Notes: a model not told the origin generated them from the letters alone. A stretch of 6,894 bases of DNA from Flavobacterium sp. UBA807 (GCA_002296885.1 DBIH01000169.1:1-6894), one strand, 5' to 3'; positions 1 through 5,248 are shown, numbered from the stretch's first letter. Numbers and translations: made by a program.

Positions 1-207
1 CATGACTAAAGCTCCTGTTGTCAGCTCAGCAGCCATTGCCTGCACCGCAAAATACATCGATTTAAAAGGGTTTTGATTAAACCAGCGGTACTTAACCGTA
101 ACAATGCATTGCTCTTTTGAAATGGATTTTACCCTCACACCACTCCAAAAAGCAGATGGTAATTTTAAAAATAAAAATGTATTTAATTTTGAAGGAGAAA
201 ATTCCAT
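1..207 (-). CDS. DUF4442 hotdog-fold protein, N-terminal part (runs off the left edge)
   Basis: The minus strand is open from an ATG at 205-207 to the window edge, giving 69 codons in frame; the 3' end lies outside. The peptide begins MEFSPSKLNTFLFLKLPSAF and continues with GVRVKSIS, a TVKYRWFNQNPFKSMYFA stretch and an AMAAELTTG segment. This pattern (a short N-terminal helix, then a strand ending in R-W-x-N-Q-N-P-F, then the A-A-E-L-x-T-G helix) is what I recognise from DUF4442 proteins, which have a hotdog fold related to PaaI-type thioesterases. Their substrate is generally unknown, and the C-terminal half that would complete the fold is not visible. No clear TAnnTTTG box was found for this strand between 208 and 300. 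It is divergent from the DUF4870 operon and probably unrelated to it in function. An acyl-CoA thioesterase role would be a guess. Confidence 0.8.
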   Translation of the reverse strand, partial: MEFSPSKLNTFLFLKLPSAFWSGVRVKSISKEQCIVTVKYRWFNQNPFKSMYFAVQAMAAELTTGALVM

Positions 208-300
208 AAGCACCTGATTTTGCTATAAAAATACACAAAAACTTGCCAATTATTCGTCAAATACAAATGTTAATTTTTTGTTAAATTTAAGTACTTTGTA

Positions 301-332
301 TTGCATAATACCTTTTTTTGGTTGTATCTTTG
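301..332 (+). promoter_or_regulatory. Bacteroidota-type promoter of the DUF4870-PadR-PspC operon
   Basis: TATCTTTG at 325-332 matches the Bacteroidota -7 consensus TAnnTTTG exactly. A TTG at 301-303 lies 21 nt upstream, within the spacing usual for the -33 element of this phylum. Transcription should begin near 338-340, leaving a leader of about 100 nt before the ATG at 443. Assignment is by consensus match only. Confidence 0.65.
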
Positions 333-342
333 TTTAAGAAAT

Positions 343-414
343 TAATAGACTATCAATAGTATTAGGGTTTCAATCATCACCCGAGGCAATACCGAACTGT
401 TTGGAGCGCAACGG
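343..414 (+). promoter_or_regulatory. Inverted repeat and hairpin-forming leader upstream of the DUF4870 gene
   Basis: Just after the predicted start site lies an imperfect inverted repeat: TAATA (343-347) pairs with TATTA (360-364) and CTAT (350-353) with ATAG (356-359), around a two-base centre. Next come GGGT (365-368) with ACCC (379-382) around a 10-nt loop, and CCGAA (392-396) with TTTGG (400-404, one G-U pair) around CTG. CCG 392-394 could instead pair with CGG 412-414. The stretch 380-416 is richer in G and C than the surrounding AT-rich leader. It could be a binding site for the PadR protein of this operon, or a cis-acting RNA. I do not recognise it as a known riboswitch. Confidence 0.4.
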
Positions 415-442
415 AGAAAATCAACTTAAATAAATTACCATC

Positions 443-898
443 ATGACAACAACTAATGACAAAAATATTGCTACAGTGCTACACCTTAGTAGTTTGACGC
501 AATATATCATTCCGTTTGGGAATTACATTTTTCCAATTATTATTTGGAGTTCAAAAAAAGATGAATCAGAATTTGTAGATTTTAGCGGAAAACAGGTACT
601 GAATTTTCAATTGAGCATTTTTCTATATTCAATTGTTTTATGTGCTATAGCAATTCCGATATTGTTATTTACAATTTTCCAAAACGTCACTTTTGACACC
701 ATTTTTCACCATCACGATTTTGTTATCAATAATTTTAGCTTTCATCATATATCAGGTCTTGGTGTCTTTGGAATCATCGCAGGTGTACTTTTTTGCTCCC
801 TTAAAGTTATCGAGTTTTGTCTAATCATCAATGCTGCAGTAAAAACATCAAACGGAGAAAACTATAAATATCCTTTGAGCATTCCATTTTTTAAATAA
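443..898 (+). CDS. DUF4870 (Tic20-like) small membrane protein
   Basis: This 151-residue integral membrane protein shows the DUF4870 layout: a short polar N-terminus, a first hydrophobic segment at about 12-34 (ATVLHLSSL...PFGNYIFPIIIW), a conserved polar turn with K-K-D-E-S and V-D-F-S-G-K-Q-V-L-N-F-Q (about 38-56), and two further membrane segments at about 54-80 and 106-134. The IIWSSKKD...GKQVLNFQ signature is the hallmark of the family, whose biochemical function is not established. An unusual point is the loop between segments 2 and 3, with a His-His-His-Asp run (89-92) and a second His-His pair (101-102). The start follows an ATC-ATG context with no Shine-Dalgarno sequence, normal for Flavobacteria. 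It is the first gene after the promoter and 38 nt before the next ORF, so it is probably co-transcribed with the secreted protein, padR and the PspC gene. Confidence 0.85.
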   Translation: MTTTNDKNIATVLHLSSLTQYIIPFGNYIFPIIIWSSKKDESEFVDFSGKQVLNFQLSIFLYSIVLCAIAIPILLFTIFQNVTFDTIFHHHDFVINNFSFHHISGLGVFGIIAGVLFCSLKVIEFCLIINAAVKTSNGENYKYPLSIPFFK

Positions 899-911
899 TC
901 ACCAATCAAAA

Positions 912-926
912 AATCATCAATCAAAA
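912..926 (+). repeat. Direct repeat copy 1 in a G-free intergenic spacer
   Basis: AATCATCAATCAAAA is found here and again, identical over 15 nt, at 1325-1339. The whole spacer 899-936 has no G on the plus strand and is built of ATCA/ATCAA-like units. The transcript here should be unstructured and could help ribosome access where no Shine-Dalgarno sequence exists. Simple low-complexity drift is the alternative. Confidence 0.6.
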
Positions 927-936
927 TCAAATCACA

Positions 937-1302
937 ATGAAACAATTAATCTTAATCGCAGCAGCGCTACTTGCAATGACAATAAAATTAGTAGCGCAGG
1001 AAAACAAGGGTATCGAAGTTAATCACTTCCAACAGCAAAGCACTAAGTTGCAAAAAGAAAATCATCAATTCGAAATTGTAGCTCATGAAGACGTAGATGT
1101 TAATTTAAAATTCAGCCTTAAAACCGAAGACAACATTAACATACTGGTAACCGACAAAAGAAACAATACTATTCTGTCTCAAAAATTTAAAAAAGCAGGA
1201 CAAAACAAATTAACCTTCACTATGGAAGAAAATGAAAAATACCTTGTGAAGCTTATCGGAGAAAAACAATCTAATCTAATTGTTCAGGTTTCCGAAGATT
1301 AA
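937..1302 (+). CDS. Small secreted protein of unknown function
   Basis: I do not recognise this 121-residue protein. It starts MKQLILIAAALLAMTIKLVA, a likely Sec signal peptide with cleavage after Ala-20, before Gln-21 (an A-Q junction common in Flavobacteria). No cysteine is present, so it is not a lipoprotein. The mature part of about 100 residues alternates hydrophobic and charged residues in a strand-like pattern (FEIVAHEDVDVNLKFSL, INILVTD, KLTFTMEENEKYLVKLIG, NLIVQVSED), suggesting a small all-beta domain, possibly an immunoglobulin-like sandwich. It is rich in Lys, Asn, Gln and Glu. It sits 38 nt after the DUF4870 gene and 75 nt before padR, so it is probably part of the same transcript and may be a periplasmic accessory or ligand-binding partner of the membrane proteins. 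That role is inference from position only. Confidence 0.75.
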   Translation: MKQLILIAAALLAMTIKLVAQENKGIEVNHFQQQSTKLQKENHQFEIVAHEDVDVNLKFSLKTEDNINILVTDKRNNTILSQKFKKAGQNKLTFTMEENEKYLVKLIGEKQSNLIVQVSED

Positions 1303-1324
1303 AATCAATATCATCAATCAATTC

Positions 1325-1339
1325 AATCATCAATCAAAA
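1325..1339 (+). repeat. Direct repeat copy 2 upstream of padR
   Basis: This is an identical 15-nt copy of the repeat at 912-926. A shorter related unit, ATCATCAATCA, lies at 1310-1320. The spacer 1303-1377 is again A/C/T-rich and nearly free of G until shortly before padR. It could be a second unstructured leader, or a Rho-loading or processing region between operon halves. Confidence 0.6.
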
Positions 1340-1370
1340 AACGTTCAGTATTAATCAAAAAAATTAAATC

Positions 1371-1388
1371 ATGTATTATGAATATTGA
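1371..1388 (+). other. Possible five-codon upstream ORF overlapping the padR start
   Basis: An ATG at 1371 in the same A-rich ATC-ATG context as the DUF4870, PspC, GIN-lipoprotein and lipocalin starts opens a frame reading M-Y-Y-E-Y and ending in TGA at 1386-1388. It overlaps the first codons of padR in another frame. If translated, it could tune padR by termination and re-initiation. It may equally be chance in AT-rich DNA. Confidence 0.3.
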
Positions 1389-1719
1389 AAACACAAAAGC
1401 CCAGATGCGTAAAGGTGTTTTAGAATTCTGTATCTTGTCTGTCTTAAGAGACAAAGAGGCATATACTTCTGAAATATTAGACACTCTTAAAAACGCTAAA
1501 TTGCTTGTAGTAGAAGGGACTGTTTATCCGCTATTGACAAGATTGAAAAATGACGGTTTACTTAGTTACCGTTGGGAAGAATCAACTTCTGGACCGCCAA
1601 GAAAATATTATGGCTTGACAGAAATAGGTAAAACATTTTTAACAGAATTAAATGGTACATGGGCAGAACTTTCAGGTGCCGTAAACATCATCACAACTAA
1701 CAAATCAAAGAAATCATGA
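1378..1719 (+). CDS. PadR-family transcriptional regulator (short, PadR-s1 type)
   Basis: This 113-residue protein has the full PadR winged helix-turn-helix. Residues about 10-25 (MRKGVLEFCILSVL) form the first helix, 30-40 (TSEILDTLKNA) the second, 46-63 (EGTVYPLLTRLKNDGLL) the recognition helix with the family's G-T-V-Y-P-x-L-x-R-L signature, and 71-84 (SGPPRKYYGLTEIG) the wing. A single C-terminal helix (about 86-104) for dimerisation fits the short subfamily. PadR proteins are usually repressors released by a ligand or phenolic compound; the inducer is unknown here. ATG 1378 is preferred because the upstream ATG at 1371 is in another frame and stops after five codons. The stop overlaps the ATG of the PspC gene (ATGA, 4 nt), so the two are translationally coupled. 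It likely autoregulates the operon, perhaps at the inverted repeat after the promoter near 343-364; that site is inferred. Confidence 0.92.
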   Translation: MNIENTKAQMRKGVLEFCILSVLRDKEAYTSEILDTLKNAKLLVVEGTVYPLLTRLKNDGLLSYRWEESTSGPPRKYYGLTEIGKTFLTELNGTWAELSGAVNIITTNKSKKS

Positions 1720-3455
1720 ACAAAACAGTAAATATTAATATAGGTGGTTTAGTTTTTCACATAGATGAAGACGCATACCAAAAATTAACCCGATATTTTG
1801 AGGCTATCAAACGTTCTCTTTCTAATTCTTCGGGACAAGATGAAATCATGAAAGATATTGAAATGCGTGTAGCCGAATTGCTTGCAGAAAAACAAAAAAG
1901 CGACAAACACGCCATCAATAACAAAGAAGTTGATGAAGTAATCGGAGTTATGGGTCAACCTGAAGATTATCGCCTTGATGACGAGGAAGAAAACAAAACT
2001 GCTGAACCATATTACCCTTATACAAGATCCAAAAAATTATACAGAGATAAAGACAGGGGAACCATAGCCGGTGTTTGTACAGGTCTTGGGCACTATTTCG
2101 GAATTGACGCCGTATGGTTGAAAATCTTATTCCTGATATTGTTCTTCGGATTCGGGACCGGTTTACTTGCTTACATCATCCTTTGGATTGCCATGCCAAA
2201 AGCAATAACTACTTCTGAAAAATTAGAAATGACCGGTGAACCGGTCACTATTTCTAATATCGAAAAAAAAGTAAGGGAAGAATTTGACAGCGTGGCCAAC
2301 AAATTCAAAAATGCTGACTATGATAAAATGGGAAACCAGGTAAAAAACGGAGCTGAAAGAGTTGCCGGCGGAGTTGGTGAAGTATTGACAAAAATCTTTG
2401 GTGCATTCGCTAAAGTTTTGGGAGCGTTTATCGTAATATTCGCTTCATTGGCTTTGCTTGGAATTTGCATAGGCTCAGTAATAATGATCTTCTCATCATC
2501 AATGCCCGAAAATAAAATCGTTGAGTTCATAAGCACTCCTCTTGGTTTGGAAACACCGCTTTGGGCACAGGGAGTTTTATTCTTATTGGCAGTCGGAATT
2601 CCATTCTTTTTTGTCCTCATATTAGGATTGAAATTATTGGTAACCAATTTAAAATCGATAGGCAATATTGCTAAATATTCTTTATTGGCAATATGGATTA
2701 TCGCAGTTGGAATATTGATTTCATTAGGAATAAACGAATTCAATCAGTTAGCATACTCTGGTAAAACTGTTGAAAAAGAAACAATAGGTATTACTGCAAC
2801 CGATACAATTAAAGTACAATTCAAATACAACGATTTCTACTCAAAAAGCCTTGATGACAGAGATGATATCCGCATCATGCAGGATTCAGCAGGTAATGCT
2901 GTAATTTATTCAACAAATGTTGGGCTTCATCTGAAAAGAACAGACAAAGCGTCTCCATATATTCAGATTGAGAAAAAAGCTAACGGAAAATCATTTGGTG
3001 AAGCTAACGAAAGAGCTCAGAAAATTAAATACAACTTTAAAATTGTTGGAAACGAATTAATTTTAGACAACTATTTCCTTACAGATACCAAAAACAAACT
3101 GCGCAATCAAAGGGTAGACATCTATTTGTATTTGCCTGAAGGAATTGTTTATTACCCTAATGCAAATGTTACTAACTATTTAGATGGTTCGAATTCAGAT
3201 TTTGATTATTTTTATGGTCCAGAAGGATATAAATACAAAGTCGAAAGTTCTGATTTAAAATGTTTGAACTGCCCTGATGAAGATAAAGATTCAGACGAAG
3301 CAAAAACAGAAGATATCAGCGTTGACGAAAATGATACCGTTAAAACCGTTACTGTTAAGGTCAATGGAAAAACTGTAACTGAAACCAAATCAGGAAAACC
3401 GAAAACTACTAAACTTACTGTAGGCACAGACGGAGTAATAATTAAAACTAATTAA
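1716..3455 (+). CDS. PspC-domain multi-pass membrane protein with extracytoplasmic C-terminal domain
   Basis: This 579-residue protein has a modular layout. Residues 1-92 are a charged, mostly helical cytoplasmic region (EIMKDIEMRVAELLAEK, then VDEVIGVMGQPEDY) that resembles HAAS-type domains often linked to PadR. Residues about 105-162 are a classic PspC domain: K-L-Y-R-D-K-D-R-G-x-I-A-G-V-C-x-G-L-x-x-Y-F-G-I-D, then a membrane segment (134-160) ending in M-P-K. After an amphipathic linker (180-225) come three more membrane segments at about 232-259, 284-309 and 320-338. The rest (340-510) is predicted extracytoplasmic and strand-rich (VDIYLYLPEG near 467-476), reminiscent of GIN/Toastrack domains. 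It ends with a C-L-N-C motif (516-519), an acidic run and a Lys/Thr-rich tail. PspC proteins act in envelope-stress sensing with PspA; no PspA gene is present here. The 4-nt overlap with padR and the 2-nt gap to the GIN gene suggest one functional unit. Confidence 0.88.
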   Translation: MNKTVNINIGGLVFHIDEDAYQKLTRYFEAIKRSLSNSSGQDEIMKDIEMRVAELLAEKQKSDKHAINNKEVDEVIGVMGQPEDYRLDDEEENKTAEPYYPYTRSKKLYRDKDRGTIAGVCTGLGHYFGIDAVWLKILFLILFFGFGTGLLAYIILWIAMPKAITTSEKLEMTGEPVTISNIEKKVREEFDSVANKFKNADYDKMGNQVKNGAERVAGGVGEVLTKIFGAFAKVLGAFIVIFASLALLGICIGSVIMIFSSSMPENKIVEFISTPLGLETPLWAQGVLFLLAVGIPFFFVLILGLKLLVTNLKSIGNIAKYSLLAIWIIAVGILISLGINEFNQLAYSGKTVEKETIGITATDTIKVQFKYNDFYSKSLDDRDDIRIMQDSAGNAVIYSTNVGLHLKRTDKASPYIQIEKKANGKSFGEANERAQKIKYNFKIVGNELILDNYFLTDTKNKLRNQRVDIYLYLPEGIVYYPNANVTNYLDGSNSDFDYFYGPEGYKYKVESSDLKCLNCPDEDKDSDEAKTEDISVDENDTVKTVTVKVNGKTVTETKSGKPKTTKLTVGTDGVIIKTN

Positions 3456-3457
3456 TC

Positions 3458-4198
3458 ATGGTAAAATTTATGGTATTATGCACCAAAGTAATTGCCGCTT
3501 CGATAGCAGCAGTATTATTCAGTTCATGTCATGCAAATATTGACCTGGGCAACGGAATTGACGGTAACGGAAATGTGACTAAGGAAACCCGCAAGGTAGA
3601 AAACAACTTCACAAAAGTAGATGTAAGCCGTGGGCTGACAGTAGTTCTTGAACAATCAAACACTTATTTTGTAGAAGTGGAAGCCGATCAAAATTTACAG
3701 GAACACATTACTACACGTGTAGAAAATGGAACACTTGTCATCACATCGGATGAAAATATTGATGAAGCATCATCAAAAAAAGTTTATGTGAAATTGCCTG
3801 CATTGACATCAATTGAAACATCAAGCGGTTCATCGGTTAGTTCACAAAACACTTTCAACGGAACAGAAATAAGCATCCGAACAAGCAGCGGAAGCGAAAC
3901 TAATGTGAGTCTGGAATTTGAAAACGTAAAATGCAAAGCAACCAGCGGAAGTTCAATAGTACTGAGAGGAAAAGCGTTAAAACTCGACACCGATTCTTCA
4001 AGCGGAAGCGATATTGACGCAAAAGGATTAAGTGTTAATGATGTTGTTGCCGAATCGTCAAGCGGTAGCTCAACAAATGTCAGTCCGGCAGTTAGTTTAA
4101 CCGCTAAAGCCTCAAGCGGAAGTTCTATCGACTACAATACTTCTCCCAAAACAGTGTCCAAAGAAGAAAGCTCAGGTGGAAGCGTTTCAAAAGAATAA
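3458..4198 (+). CDS. GIN-domain (DUF2807) lipoprotein with S-G-S beta-helix repeats
   Basis: This is a 246-residue head-GIN-domain protein. The N-terminus is a lipoprotein signal: charged start, hydrophobic core VIAASIAAVLF, and F-S-S-C with Cys-24 as the probable lipidated residue (the -3 Phe is less usual, but Bacteroidota lipoboxes are tolerant). The GIN core begins near 50 with F-T-K-V-D-V-S-R-G-L-T-V-V-L-E-Q and continues through VEVEADQNLQEHI, GTLVITSD and KVYVKLPALTSIE. From 120 on, a Ser-Gly-Ser turn recurs seven times, near 123, 144, 163, 182, 202, 220 and 239 (S-G-G-S in the last), spaced 18-21 residues, as expected for rungs of a right-handed beta-helix. It should be anchored at the outer or inner membrane facing the periplasm. 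The ATG at 3458 is used because it lies 2 nt after the PspC stop; Met-5 is a possible alternative. DUF2807 function is unproven. Confidence 0.9.
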   Translation: MVKFMVLCTKVIAASIAAVLFSSCHANIDLGNGIDGNGNVTKETRKVENNFTKVDVSRGLTVVLEQSNTYFVEVEADQNLQEHITTRVENGTLVITSDENIDEASSKKVYVKLPALTSIETSSGSSVSSQNTFNGTEISIRTSSGSETNVSLEFENVKCKATSGSSIVLRGKALKLDTDSSSGSDIDAKGLSVNDVVAESSSGSSTNVSPAVSLTAKASSGSSIDYNTSPKTVSKEESSGGSVSKE

Positions 4199-4204
4199 GT
4201 TAAT

Positions 4205-4239
4205 AAAACATCTCAATGAAAATTGGGATGTTTTTTTTT
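4205..4239 (+). terminator. Rho-independent terminator of the main operon
   Basis: AAAACATCTCAAT (4205-4217) pairs with ATTGGGATGTTTT (4222-4234) around a GAAA loop: 13 bp with one T-G wobble, running into a T tract to 4239. It lies 7 nt after the stop of the GIN lipoprotein gene and separates it from the second GIN gene. Confidence 0.9.
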
Positions 4240-4240
4240 C

Positions 4241-4248
4241 TATTTTTG
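4241..4248 (+). promoter_or_regulatory. -7 box of the second GIN gene
   Basis: TATTTTTG matches TAnnTTTG exactly and starts directly after the T tract of the terminator. Transcription would start near 4254, about 20 nt before the ATG at 4274. No TTG sits at the usual 19-21 nt upstream; the nearest, at 4223-4225 inside the terminator stem, leaves only 15 nt. The promoter may therefore be weak or activator-dependent. Confidence 0.5.
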
Positions 4249-4273
4249 ACATACTAACCATAGACTACCATAA

Positions 4274-5110
4274 ATGAAAAAAACAATAGTATTAATCATC
4301 CTTTTTACTTCTGCCTTTGCATTTGCCCAGAAGAAGGAAAAAGTAAAAGGTTCAAAAATTGTCAAGCTTGAACAGAAACAAGTTGGCGACTTCGAAAGCC
4401 TGGAAGTAGAAGACAACCTCGAAGTGTTTTTGGTAAAAGGAATTGAGTGCGCTTTGGAAATCGAAGCCGATGACAACCTGATTGAATTTGTTGATTATAA
4501 AATTACCGGGAAAAACCTTCGCATTTCAACATCAAGAGATATTTCCAGTTATAAAAAATTAAGCATTCGCGTTACGTATAACGACAAATTCAATTTAGTC
4601 AGCGCTAAAGACGAAACCAATGTCACCGCCCTATCCGATGTTACTTTAGACAATATTACGTTTAAATGTTATGATTATGCCAAGTTATTTCTGAATGCCA
4701 AAACCAAAAACTTCACTTTGATGGCAAACGATAAATCTAAAGTCGAACTGAATCTGAAATCAGAGAAAACGGCCATCGACCTTAGTAAAAGTGCCTATGT
4801 AAAAGCCTTAATTTCGAGCAATGAAATGCGATTTGACATGTACCAGAAATCAGAAGCAGATATTGAAGGTGATATCATCGATTTAAAACTCCGCTTAGAT
4901 AATAACGCCGATTTTACCGGAAAAAAATTAACCGCTAAAAATGCTATGGTTGAAACTGCAGGTTACGCAAAGACCAGCATCAATATCAGCAATATTGCAA
5001 CGATCAACGCTTCAGGTAACAGCGAAATAGAATTGTTTGGCGAACCAAAGATTGATATGAAGCGCTTCAGTGATAGCGCTTCGCTCAAGAAACGACCACT
5101 TAAAAACTAA
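4274..5110 (+). CDS. Second GIN-domain (DUF2807) protein, periplasmic
   Basis: This 278-residue protein starts MKKTIVLIILFTSAFAFA, a Sec signal peptide likely cleaved after Ala-18, before Gln-19; there is no lipobox cysteine, so it should be soluble or surface-released, unlike its lipoprotein neighbour. The GIN core runs from F-E-S-L-E-V-E-D-N-L-E-V-F-L-V-K-G (about 40-56) through LEIEADDNLIEFV and NLRISTS. It continues with beta-helix-like rungs whose turns carry Asp, Lys, Ser and Asn (AKDETNV, ANDKSKV, LSKSAYV, MYQKSEA, DNNADF, TAGYAK, ASGNSE) in place of the Ser-Gly-Ser turns of the first protein. It ends with a basic tail (KKRPLKN). It has its own -7 box and follows a strong terminator, so it can be expressed separately from the PadR-PspC operon. 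It is probably a diverged paralogue acting in the same envelope process. Confidence 0.88.
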   Translation: MKKTIVLIILFTSAFAFAQKKEKVKGSKIVKLEQKQVGDFESLEVEDNLEVFLVKGIECALEIEADDNLIEFVDYKITGKNLRISTSRDISSYKKLSIRVTYNDKFNLVSAKDETNVTALSDVTLDNITFKCYDYAKLFLNAKTKNFTLMANDKSKVELNLKSEKTAIDLSKSAYVKALISSNEMRFDMYQKSEADIEGDIIDLKLRLDNNADFTGKKLTAKNAMVETAGYAKTSINISNIATINASGNSEIELFGEPKIDMKRFSDSASLKKRPLKN

Positions 5111-5111
5111 G

Positions 5112-5141
5112 AAAATCCCGTCTATTCAGACGGGATTTTTT
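5112..5141. terminator. Bidirectional terminator between the second GIN gene and trxB
   Basis: AAAATCCCGTCT (5112-5123) pairs perfectly with AGACGGGATTTT (5128-5139) around ATTC, with T's to 5141 on the plus strand. On the minus strand the stem is followed by TTTTCTTAGTTTTT, so it can also stop trxB transcription. It starts 2 nt after the GIN stop codon. Confidence 0.9.
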
Positions 5142-5153
5142 ATTTATTAACTA

Positions 5154-5245
5154 CGTCAGTTCGAGTGATTCCGACTTGTCGGAATTGTATCGAGAACCTT
5201 GCCTCTCGATACTTTTCGATTAAAATCGAAAAACTCGAGGTGACG
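5154..5245. repeat. Cloverleaf-forming intergenic repeat (REP/MITE-like)
   Basis: This 92-nt element folds into a four-way junction. The outer stem is 5154-5166 with 5233-5245 (13 positions, one G-G mismatch, one T-G wobble). Inside are three perfect hairpins: 5168-5174/5179-5185 (ATTCCGA, CTTG loop), 5187-5195/5204-5212 (GTATCGAGA, 8-nt loop) and 5213-5220/5225-5232 (TTTTCGAT, TAAA loop). Only 5167 and 5186 are unpaired between stems. It fills the gap between the terminator and the trxB stop, ending 3 nt from it. Its TTCGAGT...TATCGAGA wording resembles, from memory, dispersed intergenic repeats of Flavobacterium genomes; copies elsewhere cannot be checked here. It would lie in the 3' untranslated region of trxB mRNA. 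Confidence 0.75.
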
Positions 5246-5248
5246 GTA

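Noticed and set aside
292..298. TACTTTG as the -7 box of the DUF4870 operon
   Set aside because: It is one base short between TA and TTTG; TATCTTTG at 325-332 is an exact match with a TTG at the right distance.
2318..2743. Open reading frame of 141 codons on the minus strand inside the PspC gene
   Set aside because: It is antisense to membrane-segment codons of a well-supported gene, shows no recognisable domain and has no promoter; it is a frame shadow.
3821..4186. CRISPR-like or tandem DNA repeat array in the GIN lipoprotein gene
   Set aside because: Repeat units are short, diverged and in frame; they are protein-level beta-helix rungs, with no constant DNA repeat or unique spacers.
5059..5068. 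Ten-base palindrome GAAGCGCTTC with AGCGCTTC repeated at 5075-5082
   Set aside because: It lies within codons at the end of the second GIN gene; the AGCGCTTC repeat arises from Ser/Phe/Lys codons and no regulatory context is apparent.
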